From: JAHBNG01 sp039028975
Lineage (GTDB): Bacteria; Chloroflexota; Anaerolineae; Caldilineales; Caldilineaceae
Direction: 5' to 3'
Assembly (NCBI GenBank): GCA_039028975.1
Contig: JBCCHB010000076.1
Coordinates: 13,851-77,850, forward strand
Length of the DNA stretch: 64,000 nucleotides
In this document: positions 51,703 to 59,963 of the stretch, piece by piece
How the letters are laid out: every line of letters begins with the position of its first letter
Position numbering within the stretch: the stretch's first letter is position 1
Made by a program: the position numbers and the translations under genes
Notes under the pieces: model-generated
Database searches by the model: none
What the model was told of the DNA's origin: nothing
Seen by the model: the letters and a program-made list of their open reading frames with translations, nothing else

Positions 51703-52536
51703 TTACCAATCCTTATCCGGCGCGCTATCGGGCGACACATAAATCTGTTGCATTCGCTCTTGTAGCGTCTCTGTATTTTTGCCGACTGCGCTCAAAAGCT
51801 GACGAGCCTGTTCTGGACTCAGCCCCTGCTCTGGCTGCACCGTCTCGGGCTGTTGTGCTTGAGCTGGAGGCGTCTCTTCCTCTCCCTCCTCACTGCCGCT
51901 TTGAGGAGACTGCTCTTCCTCCTCTTCAGATTCATCACCAGTAGACTCTTCTTGCTGATTCTGTTGGTCCTGCTCTTCTTGGTCTTGCTGATTCTGGTTT
52001 TGCTCTTCCTGTTGTTCCTGCTCTTCCTGGTTCTGCTCTTCCTGTTGGTCCTGCTCTTCTTGGTTTTGCTCTTCTTCCTGGTTCTGTTCTTCCTGTTGTT
52101 CCTGCTCTTGCAAATAACGCATAGCCAACTCTAGATTATATTTGGCCTCCAGATCTGACGGATCGCGACGAAGTGTGTCTTTGTAAGCTTCAACCGCAGT
52201 GGCCCATTCCTGAAGTTGGAAGTTTGCATTGCCTAGATTGAAGTATCCATTTTCTTCGGTCTCACCGCTGCCGATTGCTACGGCCTCAGGGAGCAAATAG
52301 ACAGTATCTGTGTAGACGCCCTGGCGATATCGTGTATTGGCCAAGTTGTAGATAGGCTCAGCCTTCAATGGAGCCAGCTCTTGGGCGTTCTGGTAGGCAT
52401 CCATGGCCTGCACGTAGTCTCCCGCTTCAAAAGCCTGATTCCCTGTCGTTACCTCCCTAGCCGCGGTGCTACCACAACCAGCCAGCAGCACGAAGAGTAA
52501 AAGAGGGAATAGCTGGAATCGCTTAAAGTGACTCAC
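51703..52536 (-). CDS. batC: BatC-like TPR lipoprotein with Gln/Glu-rich low-complexity region
   Basis: 277 residues. Lipoprotein signal LFPLLLFVLLAGCGSTAA (Cys about 21), TPR units (ATTGNQAFEAGDYVQAMDAY-like, NGYFNLGNANFQLQEWATAVEAY), then about residues 140-205 of repeated EQNQEEQ/QQEEQN, an acidic Gln/Glu stretch coded by near-tandem DNA. The end PEQARQLLSAVGKNTETLQERM fits BatC. Overlaps batB by 14 bases and is 20 bases from batD. The low-complexity stretch is prone to length change. Confidence 0.85.
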   Translation of the reverse strand: MSHFKRFQLFPLLLFVLLAGCGSTAAREVTTGNQAFEAGDYVQAMDAYQNAQELAPLKAEPIYNLANTRYRQGVYTDTVYLLPEAVAIGSGETEENGYFNLGNANFQLQEWATAVEAYKDTLRRDPSDLEAKYNLELAMRYLQEQEQQEEQNQEEEQNQEEQDQQEEQNQEEQEQQEEQNQNQQDQEEQDQQNQQEESTGDESEEEEEQSPQSGSEEGEEETPPAQAQQPETVQPEQGLSPEQARQLLSAVGKNTETLQERMQQIYVSPDSAPDKDW

Positions 52537-53563
52537 TTATACTCAACTCCGTTTTTCTTTCTGTGATTCTTCTCCGCTCTGGTATCCACTCACAAGCAAA
52601 GAGAAGCAAGATGGCTATCAGCAAAAAAGGTTGATAGCGTTCAATCTTTTGAGTTTCAAAACGACTCTCTAGTTGTGCTGTCTCCAGCGCGTCCAATTCA
52701 GCCGTTAGTGCCCGTAACTCGCTTCCATCTGACTCGGCTCGATAATAGCGACCATTGCCAGCTACTGCGATCTGCTGGAGACCCACTTCATCTAGCTTGG
52801 ATAGGACCACGTTGCCGCTCCTATCCTCTTTGTAGCCAACCCGGTTGCCCCCAATATCATATTCGGGAATTGGTTCACCTTCTACAGAGCCAAAGCCAAT
52901 CGTATAGACAATTACATCCTCGCTGGCTGCTTCTTGGGCCGCATCCATAGGGTCCGTTTCATGATCTTCCCCATCGGTCATGATGACAATGACCTTTTGG
53001 CTGCCCACCCCTCTATCAAAACCAGCTAATGCTGTGCGAATCGCTTCCCCGATAACCGTCCCTGGCCGGGAGATCATGCCTGGGTGGGCATTCTGTAGAA
53101 ATGCTCTGGCTGTGTCATAGTCAGACGTAAGGGGAAACTGAACAAATGCTGCTCCAGAGAAGAGCACCAAGCCGATTTCATCGCCTTGAAGCTGATCCAT
53201 CAACTCGGATATCTCTTGCTTAGCCCTAGCGAGCCGATTCGGTGTGATATCTTCCGCCAACATACTCTGGGAGACATCGAGAGCGACCATCAACTGAATA
53301 CCTTCTTGCTCCACTACCTGGACTTCACTCCCCCACTGGGGACGAGCCATGGCAAAGATCGCCACGACCAGGCCCAGAAGCCAGAGGCGACTCTGCCATC
53401 GCCTCCCGATCCAGTTGACCGATGCCGCTAGCTCGCCTAGTAGGTGTGAGTCACCAAGGCGCGCCCAATCCATCCGGCGCTGATTTCGCGCCCAGATCAG
53501 TACGACTATAGCAAAAGGGATAAGTATGAACCCCCAAAGAAAGAGCGGTTGTCCAAATGACAT
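52523..53563 (-). CDS. batB: BatB-like von Willebrand factor A protein
   Basis: 346 residues. Two N-terminal membrane helices (about 8-25 and 58-75), VWA domain with MIDAS ALDVSQSMLAED (about 92-103) and MTDGEDHETD, and one C-terminal helix (about 312-330). BatA/BatB form the membrane-anchored VWA pair of the Bat complex. The last residues (KTELSISESL) are coded by a half copy of repeat A. Start at 53563 in the usual MSFGQPLFLWGFILIP form. Confidence 0.9.
   Translation of the reverse strand: MSFGQPLFLWGFILIPFAIVVLIWARNQRRMDWARLGDSHLLGELAASVNWIGRRWQSRLWLLGLVVAIFAMARPQWGSEVQVVEQEGIQLMVALDVSQSMLAEDITPNRLARAKQEISELMDQLQGDEIGLVLFSGAAFVQFPLTSDYDTARAFLQNAHPGMISRPGTVIGEAIRTALAGFDRGVGSQKVIVIMTDGEDHETDPMDAAQEAASEDVIVYTIGFGSVEGEPIPEYDIGGNRVGYKEDRSGNVVLSKLDEVGLQQIAVAGNGRYYRAESDGSELRALTAELDALETAQLESRFETQKIERYQPFLLIAILLLFACEWIPERRRITERKTELSISESL
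52538..52555. repeat. Repeat family A, half copy inside the 3' end of batB
   Basis: TATACTCAACTCCGTTTT matches the TATACTCAGCTCCGTTTG terminus of A4/A5 with two differences. It lies within the batB reading frame and codes KTELSI. Confidence 0.65.
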
Positions 53564-53608
53564 GAGCTAATTTTTGATTGACGATTGACCACACATCCAT
53601 CGACCTCA

Positions 53609-53668
53609 GACCCTGGACCCCTGACCCTGGACCCCTGACCCTGGACCCTGGACCCCTGACCCTGGACC
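53609..53668. repeat. Tandem repeat of GACCCTGGACCCCT
   Basis: About four units of 14 bases with shortened copies among them, between batA and batB. GGACC/GGTCC-like self-complement is weak; it is a simple-sequence array in a 107-base gap. Confidence 0.85.
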
Positions 53669-53670
53669 AA

Positions 53671-54672
53671 CTACGGTAAACTTCGTAGCACACTCTGCTT
53701 GAGCAACATCTCTAGCATCAACAAAAGAATTCCTGGTACCAGAAACCATGCGGCTAGTTCAGTATAGCGCTTAAAGGTCCGAATCTCGATCTCAGACTTT
53801 TCCAGTTGGTTGATCTCTTCATAGATCTGGCGCAATCCTTGGGCATCTTCGGCTCGGTAGAAGCGCCCACCCGTGATTTCCGCAATCTGCTCTAGCGTCT
53901 CTTCATCAATGACGCTTTCCATCATGACGATCCGTTCACCAAAAATGTCGCGTTGGGGAACGGGAACTTGACCACGGCGACCCGCGCCAATGGTATAGAC
54001 TTTGATGCCCAAGGTCTTGGCGGCTTCAGCAGCCGTTAACGGGTCGATCTGCCCGGCGTTATTGACGCCATCTGTGAGCAATACGACGATCTTACTCTTG
54101 GCTTGAGAGTCTTTTAGCATATTGGCTGCATTGGCTACGCCTAGCCCAATGGCCGTTCCATCATTGATGTTGAGATCCGTTGCCAATTGAACATCGCCCA
54201 ATAAGCGAGCAAGCACAGCATGGTCGATGGTCAGCGGACTCTGAGAAAAGGCTTCTGCAGCAAAGACTGTCAGCCCGATCCGGTCGAACGAGCGCTCCTG
54301 AACAAAATCCTTGATCACATTTTTAGCCGTTTCCAAGCGATTGTCTGGCTCAAAGTCTAGGGAAGCCATGCTGCTGGAAATATCCAACGCCAATGATATA
54401 TCAACTCCCTCTCCGCGGATAATCTGCTGGGCGTCGACAATCTGCGGTCGTGCCAAGGCAATGACGGCCAGCCCTAATGCCAACCATCGCATAATGGGAA
54501 GCAGAGGTTGAAGCAACTGACGCCAAGTACGGCCCTCAAACGCTAGCTGCTTCACGCTGCTATAGCGGAGGGCAGCCGGTTGACGCCAGCGCCAATGGCC
54601 ATACCGAGCCATGGCTAGCAACGGAATTCCGAGCAATAGCAGCAAATACCAGGGCGAAGCAAACTCGATCAC
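53671..54672 (-). CDS. batA: BatA-like von Willebrand factor A protein
   Basis: 333 residues. EFASPWYLLLLLGIPLLAMARYG at the start is the family N-terminal helix; second helix about 62-80; VWA domain with MIDAS LALDISSSMASLDF and LLTDGVNNAGQ; C-terminal helix about 310-328. Overlaps the preceding BatD-like gene by four bases. Works with BatB in the membrane. Confidence 0.92.
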   Translation of the reverse strand: MIEFASPWYLLLLLGIPLLAMARYGHWRWRQPAALRYSSVKQLAFEGRTWRQLLQPLLPIMRWLALGLAVIALARPQIVDAQQIIRGEGVDISLALDISSSMASLDFEPDNRLETAKNVIKDFVQERSFDRIGLTVFAAEAFSQSPLTIDHAVLARLLGDVQLATDLNINDGTAIGLGVANAANMLKDSQAKSKIVVLLTDGVNNAGQIDPLTAAEAAKTLGIKVYTIGAGRRGQVPVPQRDIFGERIVMMESVIDEETLEQIAEITGGRFYRAEDAQGLRQIYEEINQLEKSEIEIRTFKRYTELAAWFLVPGILLLMLEMLLKQSVLRSLP

Positions 54673-55772
54673 CCCTCACCGTCCTTTTCTTTGGCTCCAG
54701 TGGCTGTGGGCCCGGTTGATGTCGATTGGGCCGTGTACGCTAATTCTTGGGTATCCCCTACAGATACCCCTGATTGAGATTGAGTACCTCTCTGGGGCAT
54801 CCCCGTCAATGGCTGGTTTACCATCGACAAAATAATATCCCTGGCACGGCCCGGTAGATCGGCTGCGGCTCGAAACTCTGGCTCGACTTTGGCAAATTTG
54901 ATCAGATCCGCTTCCTCCAGCAGTTGAATCATGTGAGTCTTTTCTATAGGACCTATCAATTTCTGGGCATTGCTGCTCTGGCGGAAGAGCTGTTGCAGCT
55001 CTGCAGTCGTAAGATCGAGGGCAGGGATATCAAAAGCTTGGACAAGATAGCGGCGCACTACATCCGTGACCAGATCATAATGTTCTGCAAATTGGCGTTG
55101 TGTGGGCAGATGCAATGCCTCAATCCGTTGCAGCTCATCTAATGCAATCAAGTGGGCTGGGCGTGTGATAACTGGTGTGTTTTCAACCGGTGCTTCTGTT
55201 CGGTTCTGCCGCCAGCGCCTCCACAGCCAAGCCAAGAGGAGCAGGATGAGCAAGACCCCAGTTGCTAACAATAACGAGGGCCAAATGCTGGGACGAGGAA
55301 GAGTCGCTTGCGGCTTTATGTCCCGTAATGTATTGTCACCTGGGATGAGAACAGATTTAACTATCACCGTAGCTGGTTCAACATCATAGCGCGCTTCACT
55401 GCCATCTTCATGAATCACCGCAAGGGAGATGGCTGGCGTGGTGAAGGTACCCGTCGCCCAAAGCGTTGCGTGGATTCGTTGGGTGCTCGCTGTACCTCCA
55501 TCCGTTGTTTCAGTCCCGAGAGGGGTAAGCTGGCGTACTTCAAATGGCCCCCACTGCTCTTCTACCCTAATGGGCACCACTCGGCTCTCTACTGGATGAT
55601 TGGCTTGTAGCGTGAAGGTTATTTGATCGCCGACAGTTACTTCTGGTGGATCTACCGACAATTGGATCTCAACTGGCCCTTGAGCATGAACCGGAATGAA
55701 GGTGAAACTTAAAACAGTGGTTGTTACTATGTTGGCTAAGGCAAGCCCCAATACAAAAGACCAAAGCTTCAT
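54669..55772 (-). CDS. BatD-like/DUF4381-type membrane protein
   Basis: 367 residues. Signal peptide (LGLALANIVTTTVLSFTFIPVHAQ), extracytoplasmic beta domain with PVEIQLSVDPPEVTVGDQITFTLQA, membrane helix about 180-200 (LLLATGVLLILLLLAWLW), then a cytoplasmic part, DELQRIEALHLPTQRQFAEHYDLVTDVVRRYL, that resembles DUF4381. Ends with a Thr/Gln/Ser-rich tail. It sits at the usual DUF4381 place between DUF58 and batA, so the operon has two BatD-like proteins. Confidence 0.8.
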   Translation of the reverse strand: MKLWSFVLGLALANIVTTTVLSFTFIPVHAQGPVEIQLSVDPPEVTVGDQITFTLQANHPVESRVVPIRVEEQWGPFEVRQLTPLGTETTDGGTASTQRIHATLWATGTFTTPAISLAVIHEDGSEARYDVEPATVIVKSVLIPGDNTLRDIKPQATLPRPSIWPSLLLATGVLLILLLLAWLWRRWRQNRTEAPVENTPVITRPAHLIALDELQRIEALHLPTQRQFAEHYDLVTDVVRRYLVQAFDIPALDLTTAELQQLFRQSSNAQKLIGPIEKTHMIQLLEEADLIKFAKVEPEFRAAADLPGRARDIILSMVNQPLTGMPQRGTQSQSGVSVGDTQELAYTAQSTSTGPTATGAKEKDGEG

Positions 55773-55777
55773 CGATC

Positions 55778-56671
55778 CTACCTACCCTTGGTCTGCCGTT
55801 GATTGCGCTTTTGGAAGAAGCGGGTTAGAGGTTTGACATAATCTTCGCCTGTTTGAAGCACAATCCGATCGACACCTGCTCGAAGAAAGAGCCTTTCCTT
55901 CTGATTCGTCCGTTGATGGTTGGCCTCTTGGTACTGGCTTCGCCAACGCTTACTTGCCGTATCCACCCAGAGCAACTGCCCTGTTTCCGCATCCTCAAAA
56001 GCCACAAGACCGACCGAGCTAATCTCCTGCTCCATCGGGTCTGTAATTTCAACAGCGATCAGATCATGACGTCTATTGGTGATGGCCAAACTTTGTTGAT
56101 AGCTGGTCGGTTCTGCCACCAGATCCGAAACCAAAAATAGAATGGCTCGGCGTTTTAGAATCCGATTAGCCGTATCTAAAGCCAACTGTATATCCGTGCC
56201 TAGGTGCTTTGGCTCAAATGCCAATAACTCTCGAACAATACGCAGAACGTGAGTGCGTCCTTTGCGCGGGGGGATAAATAGCTCGATCTGATCTGTAAAG
56301 ATGAGTAAGCCAACTTTGTCATTGTTATTGGTGGCAGAAAAGGCTAAGACCGCGGTCAACTCCGCAGCTAGATCCCGCTTGTACCGTTCTACCGAGCCAA
56401 ACGATTTGGACCCGCTGGCGTCAACCAAGAAGAGAACAGTTAATTCTCGTTCTTCTACATATCGTTTGATGTAGGGATCCCCCATGCGCGCAGTCACATT
56501 CCAGTCAATGGTGCGAATTTCATCGCCCGCTTGGTAAGGCCGAACCTCATCAAACTCCATTCCACGTCCTTTAAACGCAGAGTGGTACTCGCCAGCAAAG
56601 CTATCATTGACGAGATGCCGGGTACGAATCTCAATTTGGCGGATCTTCTTGAACAGTTCAGTTGTGAGCAT
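55778..56671 (-). CDS. DUF58 domain protein of the Bat operon
   Basis: 297 residues, no membrane helix. The DUF58 signature is at EFDEVRPYQAGDEIRTIDWNVTARMGDPYIK (about 37-67, split across the motif), then a VWA-like fold with FLVDASGSKSFGS. Partner of the MoxR ATPase encoded three bases upstream. The role in the complex is not known in molecular detail. Confidence 0.92.
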   Translation of the reverse strand: MLTTELFKKIRQIEIRTRHLVNDSFAGEYHSAFKGRGMEFDEVRPYQAGDEIRTIDWNVTARMGDPYIKRYVEERELTVLFLVDASGSKSFGSVERYKRDLAAELTAVLAFSATNNNDKVGLLIFTDQIELFIPPRKGRTHVLRIVRELLAFEPKHLGTDIQLALDTANRILKRRAILFLVSDLVAEPTSYQQSLAITNRRHDLIAVEITDPMEQEISSVGLVAFEDAETGQLLWVDTASKRWRSQYQEANHQRTNQKERLFLRAGVDRIVLQTGEDYVKPLTRFFQKRNQRQTKGR

Positions 56672-56674
56672 AAC

Positions 56675-57667
56675 TTAGGGAACTTCGATTCTTTCTAGGA
56701 GCCTTTGGACAATGTTTGCCGAACTGATCTCTTCTGCTTCTGCTTCATAGGTGGTAATGACTCGATGGCGCATGACGTCGGGTGCAATCTGCTTGATATC
56801 GTCTGGAGTGACAAAACCTCGACCGTTGAGAAAGGCCTGGGCACGCGCTGCTTCTACCATGTAGATTCCGGCTCTGGGTGAGGCCCCAAAGGCAATCAAC
56901 GAATCTAGCTCATTTAGCCCATAGCTATTGGGGGAGCGGGTCGCAATAATCAGATCAAGAATGTACTCTTTGATCTTCTCGTCTACATATATCGCCCGAA
57001 CCGCTTGGCGTGCTCGCATGACATCCTCAGGCGTCAGAATCGGACGTACTTGAGGCAACGCAGAACCAGTCATTCGATCCATGACAACCCGCTCTTCCGC
57101 CCTGCGCGGGTATCCCACGATCACCTTGAGCATAAACCGATCCACTTGAGCCTCTGGGAGTGGGTAGGTTCCTTCTTGCTCAATGGGGTTTTGAGTGGCC
57201 AGGACTAGAAAAAGGTTGCTCAACGGATAAGTGGTGCCAGCAAGGGTAATCTGTCGTTCCTGCATGGCTTCCAGCAGCGCACTCTGTACCTTGCCAGGTG
57301 CCCGGTTAATCTCATCTGCTAGAATCAGATTGGCAAAGAGCGGGCCGCGATGGACGCTGAACTCACCTGTTTTGGGACTGTAAATCTGGGTGCCGATTAG
57401 ATCGGCCGGTAGCAGATCGGGCGTAAATTGCAACCGAGAAAAATCTGCCTGGATCGCCTGAGCAACGGTCTTGACCAAGAGCGTCTTGGCCAGCCCTGGC
57501 ACCCCCTCTAACAGAATATGCCCATCAGCCAATAGCGCAATGAGAACCCGATCGACCAGACGTTCCTGACCTACCATGATTTTATTGATTTCAGCGCGCA
57601 GGTCGTGTAGAAAGAGGCTCTCGCGCTCCACCTGCGCATTGACGTTGCGCACGCTACTCAGATCCAT
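56675..57667 (-). CDS. moxR: MoxR-family AAA ATPase
   Basis: 330 residues. Walker A EGVPGLAKTLLVKT (about 54-67), Walker B with sensor LILADEINRAPGKVQSALLEAMQE, sensor 1 VLATQNPIEQEGTYPLPEAQ, and C-terminal lid with GASPRAGIYMVEAARAQA. A chaperone-like ATPase that acts on VWA proteins. First gene of the leftward run moxR, DUF58, DUF4381-like, batA, batB, batC, batD, batE, sulfite-oxidase-like. Confidence 0.93.
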   Translation of the reverse strand: MDLSSVRNVNAQVERESLFLHDLRAEINKIMVGQERLVDRVLIALLADGHILLEGVPGLAKTLLVKTVAQAIQADFSRLQFTPDLLPADLIGTQIYSPKTGEFSVHRGPLFANLILADEINRAPGKVQSALLEAMQERQITLAGTTYPLSNLFLVLATQNPIEQEGTYPLPEAQVDRFMLKVIVGYPRRAEERVVMDRMTGSALPQVRPILTPEDVMRARQAVRAIYVDEKIKEYILDLIIATRSPNSYGLNELDSLIAFGASPRAGIYMVEAARAQAFLNGRGFVTPDDIKQIAPDVMRHRVITTYEAEAEEISSANIVQRLLERIEVP

Positions 57668-58489
57668 TCAGAATCTCCATTTTCGTTTTGGCTCTTAATG
57701 GGTTTCAAGGCTCTACTTCAAAATAATTAATTTGTGAATTGTTGAATGGTTGAATGGTTAATAAGTGGGTCAGTGAAGTACTCTTGTTTTGCGGAACAAA
57801 CCCGAGTGTCCGACTCCATTTCATTCATTATGGTTGCAAGCGACTGCCTCGCAAGCACAAATTCTGCCATTCAACCATTCACGATTATAGGCGACTCTTT
57901 CGTTGAAGCCTTTCAGATCCTTGGAATCCATTTTGAACCTTCATTTTATCATAAATTGTGTGCAAATTTAGAATAAATATAGCGAATAGCTAAGGATATT
58001 GTCTTGGTTCTGTCATGCCCGAAGGTAGTGCATTGTTACCGAAGTATTGACAGATTCAGGGTAGCCCGTCCATTTTGGGCGGGGTAGGTGACCGACTGAC
58101 CGATTTCAAATTAAACTCATGGGACAATCGGCGTCCACCGCCCTACAATGACGGTCTACCATTGGCCCGTCCTAATGTTGCAAAACTTAGCATCCAGTGC
58201 AGTCGTGCATCGTCTAAATTCGACAATGCTCAGGGACCAGCTCAGTGCAACCACAAGAGAGCATGTTGAGCCAAAATTTTTTGCCTTCAGATAAGACAAG
58301 TATGCCAAACCTTACTGGCCTTCTGAAAATTTCTCTGTTGATGTCCACCCGCTGAAATTCGGGGGAAGGAATAAAGTATCAGTAGCGAGACTTTCATTCC
58401 CTATAGCGACGCCGCTGCAAGTTCGATTACTAAGCATAATTGTTTTTGCTTAAAGAAACTTTAGAGACACCTTTATCCATCATGAACAT

Positions 58490-58585
58490 ATCTATCCCTC
58501 CAGAAAATTCTTGGCCCGACTTTCATTCATTCTACTCTGTAAAATTCAGAATAGAGAGGACAGAACTTTTCTACCCATCTATATT
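58490..58585. repeat. Repeat family B, copy 4 (diverged)
   Basis: CCAGAAAATTCTTGGC at 58499-58514 matches the left end, and GAGGACAGAACTTTTCTACC with CATCTATA matches the right end of the other copies. The TATAC terminus is degraded. Confidence 0.65.
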
Positions 58586-58714
58586 GTGAGAAATTGGGAG
58601 CAAGTTGTCAATCTTGAGGAGTGATGAAATGAGATGATTCATTACGAACTGCCTATCACTCATAAGATAAAATGTTTGGTTACCCCACAGCTTTAGAGGG
58701 GATGAACAGGGACT

Positions 58715-58782
58715 GCAAAGAATAGAAAGATAAGAATCTGTGAAATCTCCTAATCTTTGTTTGATTTTCGTCTCCCGTGGTG
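58715..58782. repeat. Dispersed repeat family C, copy 2
   Basis: GCAAAGAATAGAAAGATAAG, then AATCTCCTAATCTTTGTTTG and CCCGTGGTG, aligned with 36970-37040. Complementary ends give a hairpin. Confidence 0.75.
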
Positions 58783-58952
58783 CAACCCATTGCATGTTCA
58801 TCTACTGATAATTCCATTGCGAGATTTTCATTGCGTGCGTATTCACAGTACAATAAGAAATCATCAATCGCCATCCGTAAGCCCAAAAAGACTCACCTCC
58901 TAATTTCAAAGAGGGATGAGTATACAGAACCAAATCGAGCAAAATATTTAAG

Positions 58953-59960
58953 ATGTCGGAACCAAATTCACTTCTTTCTTCCCGCCCAGCCCCATCAACA
59001 GATATGACGGACCGCATTCAGCAAATCGCATCGAATATTCAGCAAAATGTATCTCAGGTCATTGTCGGGAAAGACAACATTATCGATCTGCTCCTTGTTG
59101 CCCTCTTTTGCGAAGGCCATGTTTTGTTGGAAGATGTACCAGGTACAGGCAAAACGACCTTAGCACGTACGCTTGCCCGCTCTTTAGGGTGTAGCTTTCA
59201 ACGTATTCAATTTACGCCCGATCTGCTCCCATCTGACATTAGCGGCGTTAGTGTCTTTAACCAGCAGAGCAATCAGTTTGAGTATCGGCCAGGGCCCATT
59301 ATGGCTCAATTGGTCCTGGCTGATGAAATTAACCGCGCAGGCCCTCGTACCCAATCGGCCCTGTTGGAGGCGATGGAAGAACGCCAGGTAACGGTCGATG
59401 GTGAGACCCGCAAGTTACCCTATCCATTCCTTGTTTTGGCCACCCAAAATCCGGTTGAATTGGAAGGAACTTTTCCTTTGCCTGAAGCTCAGGTTGATCG
59501 CTTTCTCGTGCGGCTCAGTATTGGCTATCCGGACCGAGATGAAGAGCGGCAAATTCTCCGCCGATTTCGGGCAGCCAATCCGCTCGATGATGTGACACCC
59601 GTCATCGGTGCCAATGAAATCCAGGAAGCCAATCGCATCTGCCGGGAGATCTATGTCCATCCACTATTAGAAGATTACCTACTAGAGCTAATCCACGCCA
59701 CCCGAGAGAATCCTGGACTATCCCTAGGCGCTAGCCCCCGTGGATCGCTGGCCCTCTATCGAACCAGCCAAGCTCTGGCGGCCATTCGCCAGCGCACCTA
59801 CGTGACGCCTGATGATATCAAGGCACTTGCCCACCCTGTTTTAGCACATCGCTTGATTCCCAATGTCGAGACGCGCCTCCAACAGCGTCCAGTCTCGGCC
59901 CTTCTGGATGAACTTCTGGAGAAAATTCCCGTTCCTGTCGAAGAGAATTGGGCACAATAA
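58953..59960 (+). CDS. MoxR-family AAA ATPase (second copy)
   Basis: 335 residues. Walker A EDVPGTGKTTLARTL (about 65-79), Walker B LADEINRAGPRTQSALLEAMEE, sensor 1 LATQNPVELEGTFPLPEAQ. Pairs with the DUF58 gene three bases downstream. Distinct in sequence from the MoxR at 56675, so it belongs to another subfamily rather than being a recent copy. Confidence 0.93.
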   Translation: MSEPNSLLSSRPAPSTDMTDRIQQIASNIQQNVSQVIVGKDNIIDLLLVALFCEGHVLLEDVPGTGKTTLARTLARSLGCSFQRIQFTPDLLPSDISGVSVFNQQSNQFEYRPGPIMAQLVLADEINRAGPRTQSALLEAMEERQVTVDGETRKLPYPFLVLATQNPVELEGTFPLPEAQVDRFLVRLSIGYPDRDEERQILRRFRAANPLDDVTPVIGANEIQEANRICREIYVHPLLEDYLLELIHATRENPGLSLGASPRGSLALYRTSQALAAIRQRTYVTPDDIKALAHPVLAHRLIPNVETRLQQRPVSALLDELLEKIPVPVEENWAQ

Positions 59961-59963
59961 TCC

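Larger units (their letters stand above)
57668..58952. other. Large gene-free region between two divergent MoxR operons
   Basis: 1.3 kb without a supportable gene. Contains an octamer block (57735-57756) with complementary sequence near 57866-57885 (CATTCAACCATTCACGATTA), repeat B4 and repeat C2. The stretch 58060-58290 has balanced GC and one open frame but no recognisable protein. Promoters for both MoxR genes should lie at its two ends. Confidence 0.5.

Noticed and set aside
51853..52134. Plus-strand open frame of almost only Leu and Phe
   Set aside because: It is the complement of the Gln/Glu tract of BatC, not a membrane protein.
58075..58269. 64-codon plus-strand frame in the large intergenic region
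   Set aside because: Composition is not protein-like, no homology recognised, and repeats flank it.
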